Of a DNA stretch of 64,000 bases, positions 19,061-31,000 are shown one piece after another. Under the pieces are notes generated by a model. It was not told where the DNA came from, ran no database searches, and saw nothing but the letters and a program-made list of their open reading frames with translations. The position numbers were made by a program, and so were the translations under genes. The stretch is from positions 1,178,001 to 1,242,000 of the forward strand of contig NZ_AP022584.1 in the NCBI RefSeq assembly GCF_010731675.1, in the 5' to 3' direction. The DNA comes from Mycobacterium marseillense (GTDB lineage Bacteria > Actinomycetota > Actinomycetes > Mycobacteriales > Mycobacteriaceae). Numbering within the stretch: position 1 is the stretch's first letter; the number at the start of each line of letters is the position of its first letter.

Positions 19061-22000
19061 CCGCGCCGGGGCCACGTCCGACGGGGTCAATCCGCCGCCC
19101 CCGGAGCGCACGTGCGCGCAGATGCCGGCCAGAGCCTCGAACCACAGCGCGCTGAGCCGGGCCACCTGCTCGCGGTCGAGCGCCGAGGGCGCCCATGTCC
19201 AGTTGGCGTGCAGCTGGGGGCCATCCTCGGTGTCCATGGTGCCGGCGTTGAGGTCCACGGTGTGCATCAGCGGCATGGGCACCGCGGTGCTGGCGGCGGT
19301 TGCCGGCGAGCCGTCCCGGCTGATCCGCCACAGCTCGTCGGAGAGCTCGGCGGCTCCTCCAGCGCCCAAGCCGCCCAGCCGGCCCAGGTAGTTGAAGCCG
19401 ATCGTCGGGTCGGGGCCGTCGAGGTCCACCTCGTCGTTCAGGTAGCGCAGCAACCCGTAGGTCAGCGGGTTGGGCAGGGCGCGCAGCTGCTCCTTGGCGT
19501 CTTTGATCAGCGCGCCCAGGATCGGCGCGCCGGCCGCGACGTCCGCCCAGGACAGGCCGCCGACGTTGAGGGCCACCGGGTATTTGGTGGTGAACCAGCC
19601 GACGGTGCGGGACAGGTCCACCCCGGCGGCCAGGTCCTCGTCGCGACCGTGGCCCTCGACGTCGATGCCGATCGGGGTGCCGGCAGCAACCGTGGAGCCT
19701 AGGAATTCCGCCCACGCCAGCGCGAAGCCGACCAGCAGGATGTCGTTGACCCCGGCGTGGAAGGCCGCCGGCGCCGCACCGAGCAGCGTGCGAGTGGTCT
19801 CGACGTTCAACGTCACCGACAGGTTCTCGGCGGTCTCGTAGGTGTCCAGCTCGGGACGCACCGCCGGCAGAGCGGGCGGGGTCGCCGCCACCTGCCGCCA
19901 GGCGTCGGCCTGCTCGAGCACCGCCGGCGCCTGCGCGTGTTCGGCCAGCAGCGCGGCCCAGCGGGCGAACGAGGTGCCGCCCACCGGCAGCGCCACCGGC
20001 TGCCCGTGGTGGTGCTGTCCCCAGGCGATATTGAGGTCCTCCAGCAGGACCCGCCAGGACACCCCGTCGACGGCCAGGTGGTGAACGATCAGCACCAGCT
20101 GGCGGGCGGGGGCGACCCACAGCGCGCTGAGCATCACCCCGGCGGCCGGGTTCAGCCGCGACCGCGCCTCGATGACCGCCGCGTCGGACAGTTCGTCCAC
20201 CGAGAGCACGCGCTGGGCGGCGTCCACCGAGCCCGGCTCGGGCACTTGAAGCGACCACTCGCCCGAGCCGTCGGCCGAATCCTGGTCGACGCGCAACCGC
20301 AGCATGGCGTGCCGGTCCAGCAGGGCCTGCAGCACGGTCACCACGTCGGCCTCGGTGACCCCGGCGGGCGCCTGCAGCACCATCGTCTGGTTGAACTGGT
20401 CGACGTGCCCGCCTGCCCTTTCCAGGCTGCGCAGCCAGCGGATGATCGGGGTGGCGGTGATCGCCCCGGTGCCCTCGTCGACCACGCCGTCCTCGCCGTC
20501 GGCGACGCCGGTCACCCGGGCCAGCCGGGCCACGGTCTGTTCGGTGAAGATGTCGCGGGTCCGCAGCGCCAGTCCGGCGGCCCGGGCCCGGGTCACCACC
20601 TGCATCGAGGAGATGCTGTCCCCACCCAGGTCGAAGAACGAGTCGTCGGCACCGACCCGCTCGACGCCCAGGACCTGCGCGTAGATGCCGGCCAGGGTCT
20701 CCTCCACCGGGGTCTCCGGGGCGCGGTAGCGATCGGCGTCGGTGTATTCGGGTGACGGCAGGGCCCGCGCGTCGAGCTTGCCGTTGGGAGTCAGCGGCAG
20801 CGCGTCGAGTGCCACGATCGCCGCCGGGACCATGTAGGCCGGCAGGTGATCGCCCAGCCGGGCGCGCAGCTCGACCGGGTCCGCTCCCCCGGTGACGTAG
20901 CCGACCAGGCGCAAGGCGCCGGGGCGGTCCTCGCGCGCGACGACGGCGGCCTGGTCCACGCCGTCGAGGGCGGCCAGCGCCGAACGCACCTCGCCGAGCT
21001 CGATGCGGTAGCCGCGGACCTTGACCTGGTCGTCGGCGCGGCCCAGGTACTGCAGCTGCCCGTCGGACCCCCAACACACCAGGTCGCCGGTGCGGTACAT
21101 GCGCGATCCGGGCGCCCCGAACGGACAGGCCACGAACCGCGACGCGGTCAACCCGGACCGGCGCCAGTAGCCGCAGGCCACGCCGGCGCCGGCCACGTAC
21201 AGCTCGCCGACCACGCCGGACGGCACCGGCCGCAGCGACTCGTCGAGCACGAACAGCCCCGCGCCGGGCACCGGAGATCCGATCGGAATGACGCTCGACC
21301 CGGCCCTCAGCGGCGCGCTGACCGCCGCGTACACCGTCGCCTCGGTGGGGCCGTAGGCGTTGATCATCGCCCGGCCCGGCGCCCACCGGTCCACCAGCTC
21401 CGTCGGGCAGGCCTCCCCGGCGACCACCAGGGTGGCCGAGCCCAGCCCCTCGGGCGACAGCAGGCCCGCCGCCGACGGGGTCTGACTGATCACGCTGACC
21501 TGTTCGTCGACCAGCAGCGCGTGGAAGTCCTGCGGGGACCGCACCACCGCGTCGGGGATGACCACGAGCCGCCCGCCCTGCAGCAGCGCGCCGAAGATCT
21601 CCCAGACCGAGACGTCGAAGGCCAGCGAGTGCCACTGCGACCACACGCCTTCGCGCGGCAGGCCCGAGTCCTCGGATGCCAGCAGCCCCACGACGTTACG
21701 GTGGCTCACCGCAACACCTTTGGGCACACCGGTGGTGCCCGACGTGTAGATCAGGTAGGCGATGTCGTCCGCGCGCGGGCCCGGCAACGCGGTGGCCGGC
21801 TGGGCGTCGATCGCGGGGTCGTTCACGTCGAGGACCACGACGTGATGTCCGCGCAACCGCGCGGCGAGCTCGCCGGTGCTGATCGCGGCCATCGGGGCGG
21901 CGTCGGCGAGCATGAACCCGATCCGCTCGTCCGGGAGCCCGGGGTCGATCGGCAGGTACGCGGCCCCGGACTTGAGCACCGCCAGGATCGCCACGATCGC

Positions 22001-25000
22001 GTCGGCCGACCGCGGGAAGAGCAGGGCCACCCGCTCGCCGGGCCCCACGCCGAAGCCGGCGAGCCGGTGCGCCAGGCGGTTGGCGGCCTCGTCGAGCTCG
22101 CGGTAGGTCCAGGCGCGGTCCCCGAAGCTGAGCGCCGCCGCGTCCGGGATGCGGGCCGCCTGCGCGGCGAATAGCTCCGGAACCGACGCGTCTCTGGTCA
22201 CGGGTGCGGTCAGCGCCGCGCGGTTGCCCAGGGCGTCCAGGCGGGCGTGCTCGGCCGCGTCGAGCAGATCCACCGACGACATCGGGCGGGTGGGATCGGC
22301 GGTCATCGCCGTCAGGACCCGCTCCAGCCGCCCGATCAGCGCCCGGATGCTGGCCGCGTCGAACACGTCGGTGCGGAACTCGACCCGCCCGCCGATCCCG
22401 GCGGGCTCGTCGCCGTCGGTCCAGCGTTCGGCCAGCGAGAACACCAGGTCCATGCGCGCGACCTGGGTGTCCAGCGGCATCGAGGTGACCCGCACGTCGC
22501 CGAGGGCCAGCCCGGCCCCGGGGTCGCCGTCCTGGCCGGCGAAGTTCTGCCAGGCCAGCATCACCTGGACCAGCGGGTGGTGGCTCAGGCTCCGCGCCGG
22601 GTTGACCCGCTCGACCAGCACCTCGAAGGGCACGTCCTGATGCTCGAACGCCTCGAGGCTGCGGGCGCGCACCCGGGCGAGCAGGTCGGTGAAGCTGGGA
22701 TCGCCGGCCAGGTCGACGCGGAGCACCAGGGTGTTGACGAAGAAGCCGACCAACTCGTCGAGCGCGGGGTCGCGCCGCCCGGCGATCGGGAAGCCGACCG
22801 CCACGTCGGTGCTGGCGCTGATCTTCGACAGCAGCACCGCCAAGGCGGCCTGCACCACCATGAAGCTGGTGGAGTTGTACTCGCGGGCCAGCCCGGCGAC
22901 CTGCTGCTGCAGGTCCGCCGGCCAATCCACCTCGACGGCCGACCCGCGCTGATCGGCGATCTGCGGGTAGGGCCGGTCGGTGGGCAGCTGCAGCCGCTCG
23001 GGCATGCCGGCCAGCGCCTCCTGCCAGTAGGCGAGCTGCGCCGCGATGCGACTGCCGCTGTCGGCGAGCTCCCCGAACTGGTCGCGCTGCCACAGGGTGT
23101 AGTCGACGTATTGCACCGGCAGCGGCTCCCAGTCGGGGGCCCGCCCGGCGCACCGGCTGGCGTACGCCATGCCCAGGTCGCGCACCAGCGGCCGCAGCGA
23201 CCAGCCGTCCGCGGCGATGTGGTGAACCACGGCGACCAGCACGTGTTCGTCCTCGGCGACGCGGAAAAGCGAAGCGCGCAGCGGGATTTGGGTCGCCAGG
23301 TCGAAGGTTTCGGCGGCGGCGATGTCGATGGCCTCGCGCAGCCGGCCCGCCGACCACCTGCGGGCGTCGACGGTGCGCCAGCTGAGGTCGGCCTGCTCGG
23401 CGGGGATCACCACCTGCTGGGGTGTTCCGTCGGGCGCGGCGAACACCGTCCGCAGGCTCTCGTGGCGGGCCACCACATCGGCGAGCGCCGCGCCGAGCGC
23501 CTGGGCGTCGAGGCGTCCGTGCATCCGCAGCGCCGCGGCCATGTTGTAGACCGGGGACGGCCCCTGCAGCTGGTCGAGGAACCACAGCCGGCTCTGGGCG
23601 AACGACAGCGGGACCACCGCCGGCCGCGCGCCGGCCACCAGCGGCTCCAGCCGGCCCGTGTCCTCACCGATGCGCGGCGCCAACTGGGCGACGGTCGGCG
23701 CCTCGAAGATGACCCGCACCGGAACGCCGGTGTCCATGGCGCTGTTGATCGCCGCGATGACGCGCATCGCCGAGATGCTGTCGCCGCCGAGGTCGAAGAA
23801 GGAGTCGTCGACGCCGACCCGCTCGACACCGAGCACGTGGGCGTAGATGCCGGCCAGGATCTCCTCGGTGGGGGTGGTCGGCGAGCGGTACCCGGCGGCG
23901 GAGTACTCCGGCGCCGGCAACGCGCGGATGTCGAGCTTGCCGTTGACGGTCATCGGCAGCGCCTCGAGCGCCACCACGGCCACGGGAACCATGTAGGCCG
24001 GCAACCGCTCGGCCAGCTGGGCGCGGGCGTCGGCCGGGTCGGCGGCGCCGGTGAGGTAGCCGACGAGGCGCTTGTCGCCGGGACGGTCCTCGCGGGCGAC
24101 GACGACGGCCTGGTCCACCCCGTCGAGGGCGGCCAGCGCCGAGCGCACCTCGCCGACCTCGATGCGGTAGCCGCGGATCTTGACCTGCTCGTCGGCGCGG
24201 CCCAGGTACTGCAGCTGCCCGTCACCGGAACTGGAGCTGCCCCAGCACACCAGGTCACCGGTGCGGTACATGCGCGAACCCGGCTCGCCGAACGGGCAGG
24301 CCACGAACCGCGACGCGGTCAGCCCGGCGCGGCGCACATAGCCATACCCGACCCCCCGGCCGGCGACGTACAACTCGCCGACCACGCCGGCCGGTACCGG
24401 GCGCAGCCACCCGTCGAGGACGAACAACGCGGCCCCGGGGACGGGCGAGCCGATCGGGGGCGCACCCGAACCCGCGCTCAACGGCGTGCTCGTCGTGGAG
24501 AAGATCGTGGCTTCGGTCGGGCCGTAGACGTTGACCATCACCCGCCCGGGCGCCCAGCGGTCCACCAGTTCCGGCGGGCAGGGCTCCGCGCCGATCACCA
24601 GCGCCGCGGCATCCAATCCCTGCGGCGACAGCATCCGCACCGCCGACGGGGTTTGGCTCAGGACGGTGACCTTTTCGGCGACCAGCAGGGCGTGGAAGTC
24701 CATCGGCGAGCGGGCCACCGAATCGGGGACTACGACGAGGCGCCCGCCGTGCAGCAGCGCACCCCAGATCTCCCACACCGAGAAGTCGAAGGCATACGAG
24801 TGGAACTGCGTCCACACCTGGTCGGCCGACAACTCGACGCCGACGGTTTGCGCGTCGAACAGCCGGGTGACGTTGTGATGGCTGACCGCAACGCCTTTGG
24901 GCAGGCCGGTGGTGCCGGAGGTGTAGATGATGTGCGCGACGTGCTCGGGTGCCGGCGCCGGCGGCGCGGTGGCCGGCCGGGTGCGCACGGCGCGGTCGTG

Positions 25001-28000
25001 GATGTCGACGACCATCAGGTCATGCGCGTCGAGCTTGTCGGCGAGCGCGGCGACGGTGAGCGCGGCCATGGGCACGGTGTCACCGAGCATGAAGTCGATG
25101 CGGGCCGCCGGCAGGGCCGGGTCGATCGGCAGGTAGGCCGCGCCGGTCTTCAGCACCGCCAGGATGGCCACGATCGCGTCGTCCGACCGGGGGAACAACA
25201 GCGCCACGGACTCGCCGGGGCCGACCCCGCGGTCAATCAGCAAGTGCGCCAACCGGTTCGAGCGCTCGTCGAGTTCGCGGTAGGTCATGGACCGGCCCTC
25301 GAAGGTCACCGCCGGTGCGTGCGGGGCGCGCGCCGCCTGGGCGGCGAACAACTCCGGGATCGAGGCCCGCGTGCTGTCCTGGGTCAGGATCTTCCGGTCG
25401 CCCCACGCGTCGAGGCGGTCGTGTTCGGCGGGCTCGAGCACGTCGATCGACGACAGCCGCCGCGTGGGGTCGGCGGTCATGGCGGCCAGCACCCGTTGCA
25501 GTCGTTCGATCAGCGTCGCGATCCGCGCCGCGTCGAAAACGTCGGTGTCGTATTCGACTTGGAGGCGCATCTCCCGACCCGGTTGGGCCTGCACCGTCAA
25601 CGGGTAGTGGGTGGATTCGCGGCTGGTGATGTCGGTGACGGCCAGTTCGTGGTTGCCGGACAGGGCGCTGGCGTCGATCGGGTAGTTCTCGTAGGCGAAC
25701 AGGGTGTCGAACAGCGTGTCCTGTCCGGTGATGCGGTGAATCTCGTTGAGCGCCAGGTGCTGGTGATCCAGCGTGTGGTTGTAGGCGCCCTGCAGTTGGT
25801 CCAGCAGGTCGGCGGTGGTGGTGGCGGCGGTGATGTTCGCCCGCACCGGCACGGTGTTGATCAGCAGGCCCACCATGGTGTCCGCGCCGGCGATTTCGGC
25901 GGGCCGGCCCGACACCGTGGTGCCGAAGACGACATCGCGTTGGCCGGTCAACCCGCACAGCAGTTGCGCGTAGGCGGCCTGCAGCACGGTGTTGACGGTG
26001 GTGTGGCGGGAGCGCGCCAGGTCGGCGACGGCCTGGGTGAGGTCGGCGGGCAACGCGAAGGAGTCGGCGCTTTGCCGCCCGAGGTCCGTGCGGTCCTGCG
26101 GCCCGACCAGCGTCGGGGTGTCGAAGCCGGCGAACACCTCGCTCCAGGCCGCGCGGGCGGCGTCGAGGTCGCGTTCGGCCAGCCAGCTGACGAAGCCGCG
26201 GTAGGGCGCCGCGGCGGGCAGCCGCTGCCCGTAGTAGGCGGCGAAGATCTCGCCGAGCAGGATCGGCATCGACCAGCCGTCGAGCACGATGTGGTGGTTG
26301 GTCAGCACCAGTCGGTAGCGCTCGGATGCGGTGCGCACCAACGCCACTCGGAACGCGGGCTGTTCGGCGAGGTCGCCGCAGACGGCCGCGCGTTCGGCGG
26401 CGCACAGCCGCTGGATCGCCTCGTCGGCGGCGGTGTCCTCGGTGTCTGCGGTGTCTGCGGGGCCGCCGTCGAGTTCGAAGTACTGCCAGGCCGGCGCGGG
26501 GTCGGCCGGGATGATCTGCACCGGCTCGTCGTATCGGTCGCAGAAGCGGGCCACCAGGTTCGGATGCCGGGCGATCATGGTATGCACGGCCTCGCGCAGG
26601 CGGTTCGGGTCAAGCGGGCCGGCGATGCTGATGTTCAACTGTCCCGCGTACAGGTCGTCGGTCGCAGGTGCGGTGTTGGCGTGGAACAACAGTCCCTGCT
26701 GGACCGGGGTCAACGCCAGCACGTCGGCGATACGATGTTGCCCCGCAAGCTGATCGAGCTGCTGTTGGCTCAGGCGGGCGGGCGCGATGTCCGACGGCGT
26801 CAGTCCGCCACCACCGGAGCGCACGTGGGCGCAGACACCCGCGAGGGCCTCGAACCACAGCCGCCCCAGCCGGGTGACCTGCTCGTCGTCGAGCGCCGAC
26901 GGCGCCCAGGTCCAGTTGGCGTGCAGCCGTGGGCCGTCCGCGGCGTCGACGGTGACCGCGTTGAGTTCGAGGGTGTGCATCAGCGGCATGAGAATCGACG
27001 TGGCCGCCCGGGTGACCGACCAGCCGTCCGGATCGGGCCGCCACATGTCCGCGGTGAGCTCGCCCGTGCCGCCCTGGCGCCCCAAGTAGTTGAATCCGAT
27101 CGGCGGTTCGGAGCCGTCCAGGTCGATCTCGGGGTTGAGATAGCGCAGCAGCCCGTAAGTCAGCGGGTCGGGCAGCGCCCGGAGCTGTTCCTTGCCGTCT
27201 TTGAGCGCCGCACCCAGCGCGGCGCCGCCCGCGACGACCTGCGCCCAGGAGACACCGCCCAGGTTCAGGGCCGTCGGGTATTTGGTGGTGAACCACCCGA
27301 CGGTCTGGGACAGGTCGATGTCGCGGCCCAGTTCCTCGTGGCGGCCGTGGCCTTCGACGTCGATGCCGACGGGCCCGCGGCTGCCGGAGAACTTCGCGCA
27401 CGCCAGGGCGAACGCGATCAGCAGGATGTCTTGGACTCCGGCGTGGAACGCCGCCGGCACTTCGCCGAGCAGCGCGGCGGTGGTCTCGGCGTCCAGCTCC
27501 ATCGAGAGGTGGCCGGCCGTGGCGAAGGTGTCCACGTCGGGGCGGACCGCGGGCAGGGCCGGCGGGGCCGCGGCCACCTCGGTCCAGCGCCCCGCCTGGT
27601 CGACGACGTCGGGGTGGCGCGCATGCTGGGCGAGCTGTGCCGACCACCGGGCGAACGAGGTGCCCGCGGCGGGCAGCTCGACCGACTGACCGCTGTGGTG
27701 TTGGGCCCAGGCGATGTTCAAGTCCTGCAACAGGATTCGCCAGGAAACGCCGTCGACGGCGAGGTGGTGAACGATCACGACGAGCTGACTGGTGGCGCCG
27801 GCCCACAGCGCGCTCAGCATCACCCCGGCGGCCGGGTTCAGCCGCGACCGCGCGTCGATGACCGCCGCATCGGACAGCTCGTCCACGACGTGCAGGCGCT
27901 CGGCGGCGTCGACCGAGCCCGCCTCGGGCACCGTCAGCGCCCAGTCGCCGGAGCCGTCCTCGTCGCCTCGCTTGTCGACGCGCAGCCGCAGCATGGCGTG

Positions 28001-31000
28001 GCGATCCAGCAGGGCCTGCAGCACGGTCACCACGTCGGCCTCGGTGACCCCGGCGGGGGCCTGCACCAGCATGGCCTGGTTGAACTGATCGACTTGTCCG
28101 CCAACGCTTTCCACATCGCGCAGCCAGCGGATGATCGGGGTGGCCGCCACCGGGCCGACGCCCTCGTCGACCACGACGGCGTCGGCGTCGACCACCTCGG
28201 CCACGCGGGCCAGCCGGGCCACGGTCTGCTCGACGAAGATGTCGCGGGTCTTGCACACCAGGCCGGCGGCGCGCGCCCGCGTCACGACCTGCATCGACGA
28301 AATGCTGTCCCCGCCAAGGTCGAAGAACGAGTCGTCGACGCCGACCCGCTCGAGCCCGAGCACCTGGGCGTAGATGCCCGCGAAGATTTCTTCGATGGCG
28401 TTGTCGGGGGCGCGGTATTGGTCGGTGTCGGAGTATTCCGGCGCGGGCAGCGCGCGGGTGTCGAGTTTGCCGTTGGGGGTCAGCGGCAGGGCCTGCATGA
28501 CGACCACGGCGGCCGGAATCATGTAGCCCGGCAGCCGTTCGGCCAGCGCGGCGCGGACCGCGGCCGGGTCGGCGGTGCCGGTGACGTAGCCGACGAGGCG
28601 CTTGTCCCCCGGCCGGTCCTCGCGGGCGACGACGACGGCCTGCTCGACGCCGTCCACCCACGCGAGCGCCGCCCGCACGTCGCCGAGTTCGATGCGGTAG
28701 CCGCGGATCTTGACCTGCTCGTCCGCGCGGCCGAGGTAGTCCAGTTGCCCGTCCGCGCGCCAGCGCACCAGGTCGCCGGTGCGGTACATGCGCGATCCGG
28801 GCGCCCCGAAGGGACAGGCCACGAACCGCGACGCGCTCAGGCCGGCCCGCTTCCAGTAGCCGCAGGCCACGCCGGCGCCGGCGAGGTACAACTCGCCGAC
28901 CACGCCGGGCGGCACCGGCCGCAGCCACTCGTCGAGTACGAACGACGCCCCGTTGGGCACCGGGGAGCCGATCGGCACTGGCCCGATTGCGCCCGATCCG
29001 GCCGGCAGCGGCGCGCTGATCGCGGCGTAGATGGTGGCTTCGGTGGGGCCGTAGGCGTTGATCATCACGCGCCCGGGCGCCCAGCGGTCCACGAGTTCGG
29101 CCGGGCAGGCCTCGCCGGCGACCACCAGCGCGGCCGCCTCCAGGCCATCGGGCGAGAGCGCTCCGGCCGCCGACGGGGTCTGGCTCAGCACGCTGACCTG
29201 TTCGGCCACCAGAAGCGCGTGCAGATCTTCCGGTGAGCGCGCGACGGATTCGGGCACCACGACCAGCCGGCCGCCCTGCAACAGGGCGCCGAAGATTTCC
29301 CAGACCGAGACGTCGAAGGCCAGCGAGTGCCATTGCGACCACACGCCGGTGCGCGGCAGCCCCGAGTCTTGCGAGGCCAGCAGCTGGGTCACGTTGCGGT
29401 GCGTGACCGCAACGCCTTTGGGGACACCGGTGGTGCCCGAGGTGTAGATCAGGTACGCGAGGTCGTCCGGACCCGGTGCCGGCAAGGCGGTCGCGGGCTG
29501 GGTGTCGACGGCGGGATCACCGACGTCGATGACCATGACGTCGTGGTCGTCGAGCCGGTCGCGGAGACCGGCGGTGGTGAGCGCGGCGATCGGGGCGGCG
29601 TCGGCGAGCATGAAGCCGATCCGCTCGGCCGGCAGCGCCGGATCGATCGGCAGGTAGGCCGCGCCGGTCTTCAGCACGGCCAGAATGGCGACGATCGCCT
29701 CGGTCGAGCGCGAGAACAGCAGCGCCACGGCCTGTCCCGGTCGCGCCCCGCGGCCGGCCAGCAGGTGCGCCAGCCGGTTCGACGCCTCGTCGAGCTCGCG
29801 GTAGGTCGTCGCGCGGCCCTCGCATACCAGCGCGACGGTGTCCGGGGCGCGAACCGCCTGGGCGGCGAACAGCTCCGGGATCGAGCCGGTCTCGGTGGCC
29901 CGCCCGGTGAGCGACGCGCGGTTGCCCAACTCGTCCAGGCGGGCGTGCTCGGTGTCGTCGAGCAGGTCCACCGCCGACACCGCCCCCGCGGGGTCGGCGG
30001 TCATCGCTACCAGCACGCGCTGCAACCGGCCGATGAGCGCCGCGATGCTGGCCGCGTCGAACACGTCGGTGCGGAATTCCACGGTGCCGCCGATCCCGGC
30101 GGGCTCACCCGCGTCACTCCAGCGCTCACCCATCGAGAACGTCAAATCCATTCGGGCGGTGTGGGTGTCCACCGGGATGGGCGTGACGTCGACATCGCCG
30201 AGGGACAGCCCGGCGGCGGGGCCGCTCTCCTGGCCGGCGAAGTTCTGCCAGGCCAGCATCACCTGGACCAGCGGGTGATGGGTCAGGCTGCGGGCGGGGT
30301 TGAGCCGCTCGACCAGCACCTCGAAAGGCACGTCCTGGTGCTCGTAGGCGGCCAGGCTGCGGTGGCGCACCTGGGAGAGCAGCTCGGCGAAGGTGGGATC
30401 GCCGGCCGCATCGACCCGCAGCACCAGGGTGTTGACGAAGAACCCGACCAGTTCGTCGAGCGCGGGGTCGCGCCGCCCGGCGATCGGGAAGCCCACCGCC
30501 ACATCGGAACTCGCACTGACCTTCGACAGCAGCACCATCAGGGCGGTCTGGATCACCATGAAGCTGGTGGCATTGTGTTGGCGCGCCACGTCGGCGACCC
30601 GCTGTTGCAGTTCGGCGGGCCAGTCGATCTCGACCGTGGCGCCGCGCTGGTCGGCCACCAGCGGATAGGGCCGGTCGGTGGGCAGCGGCAACCGCTCCGG
30701 CATCCCGGCCAGGGCCTCTTCCCAGTACGCGAGTTGCGCGGCGATGCGGCTGTTTCCGTCGTCGAGATCGCCGAATTGCGCACGCTGCCAGAGCGTGTAG
30801 TCGACGTATTGCACCGGCAGCGGCGGCCAGCCGGGGCCGCGCCCGTCGCACCTGCCGGCATACGCCATCCCCAGGTCATGGACCAGCGGGGTGAGGGACA
30901 TGCCGTCGGCGGCGATATGGTGCACCACGGCCACCAGCACGTGCCGGTCGTCGCGGATGCGGAAAAGCTCCGCCCGCAACGGGATTTGGGCCGACAGGTC

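Noticed and set aside
15429..21644. A 2,071-codon minus-strand frame inside the NRPS gene
   Set aside because: Arg/Gly/Ala-rich out-of-frame translation of the NRPS; the true frame carries all NRPS motifs.
22247..29236. A 2,329-codon plus-strand open frame opposite the NRPS, and several others of 500-840 codons
   Set aside because: It mirrors the codon periodicity of the GC-rich minus-strand NRPS; composition is Arg/Gly/Asp/His-rich with no domain resemblance.
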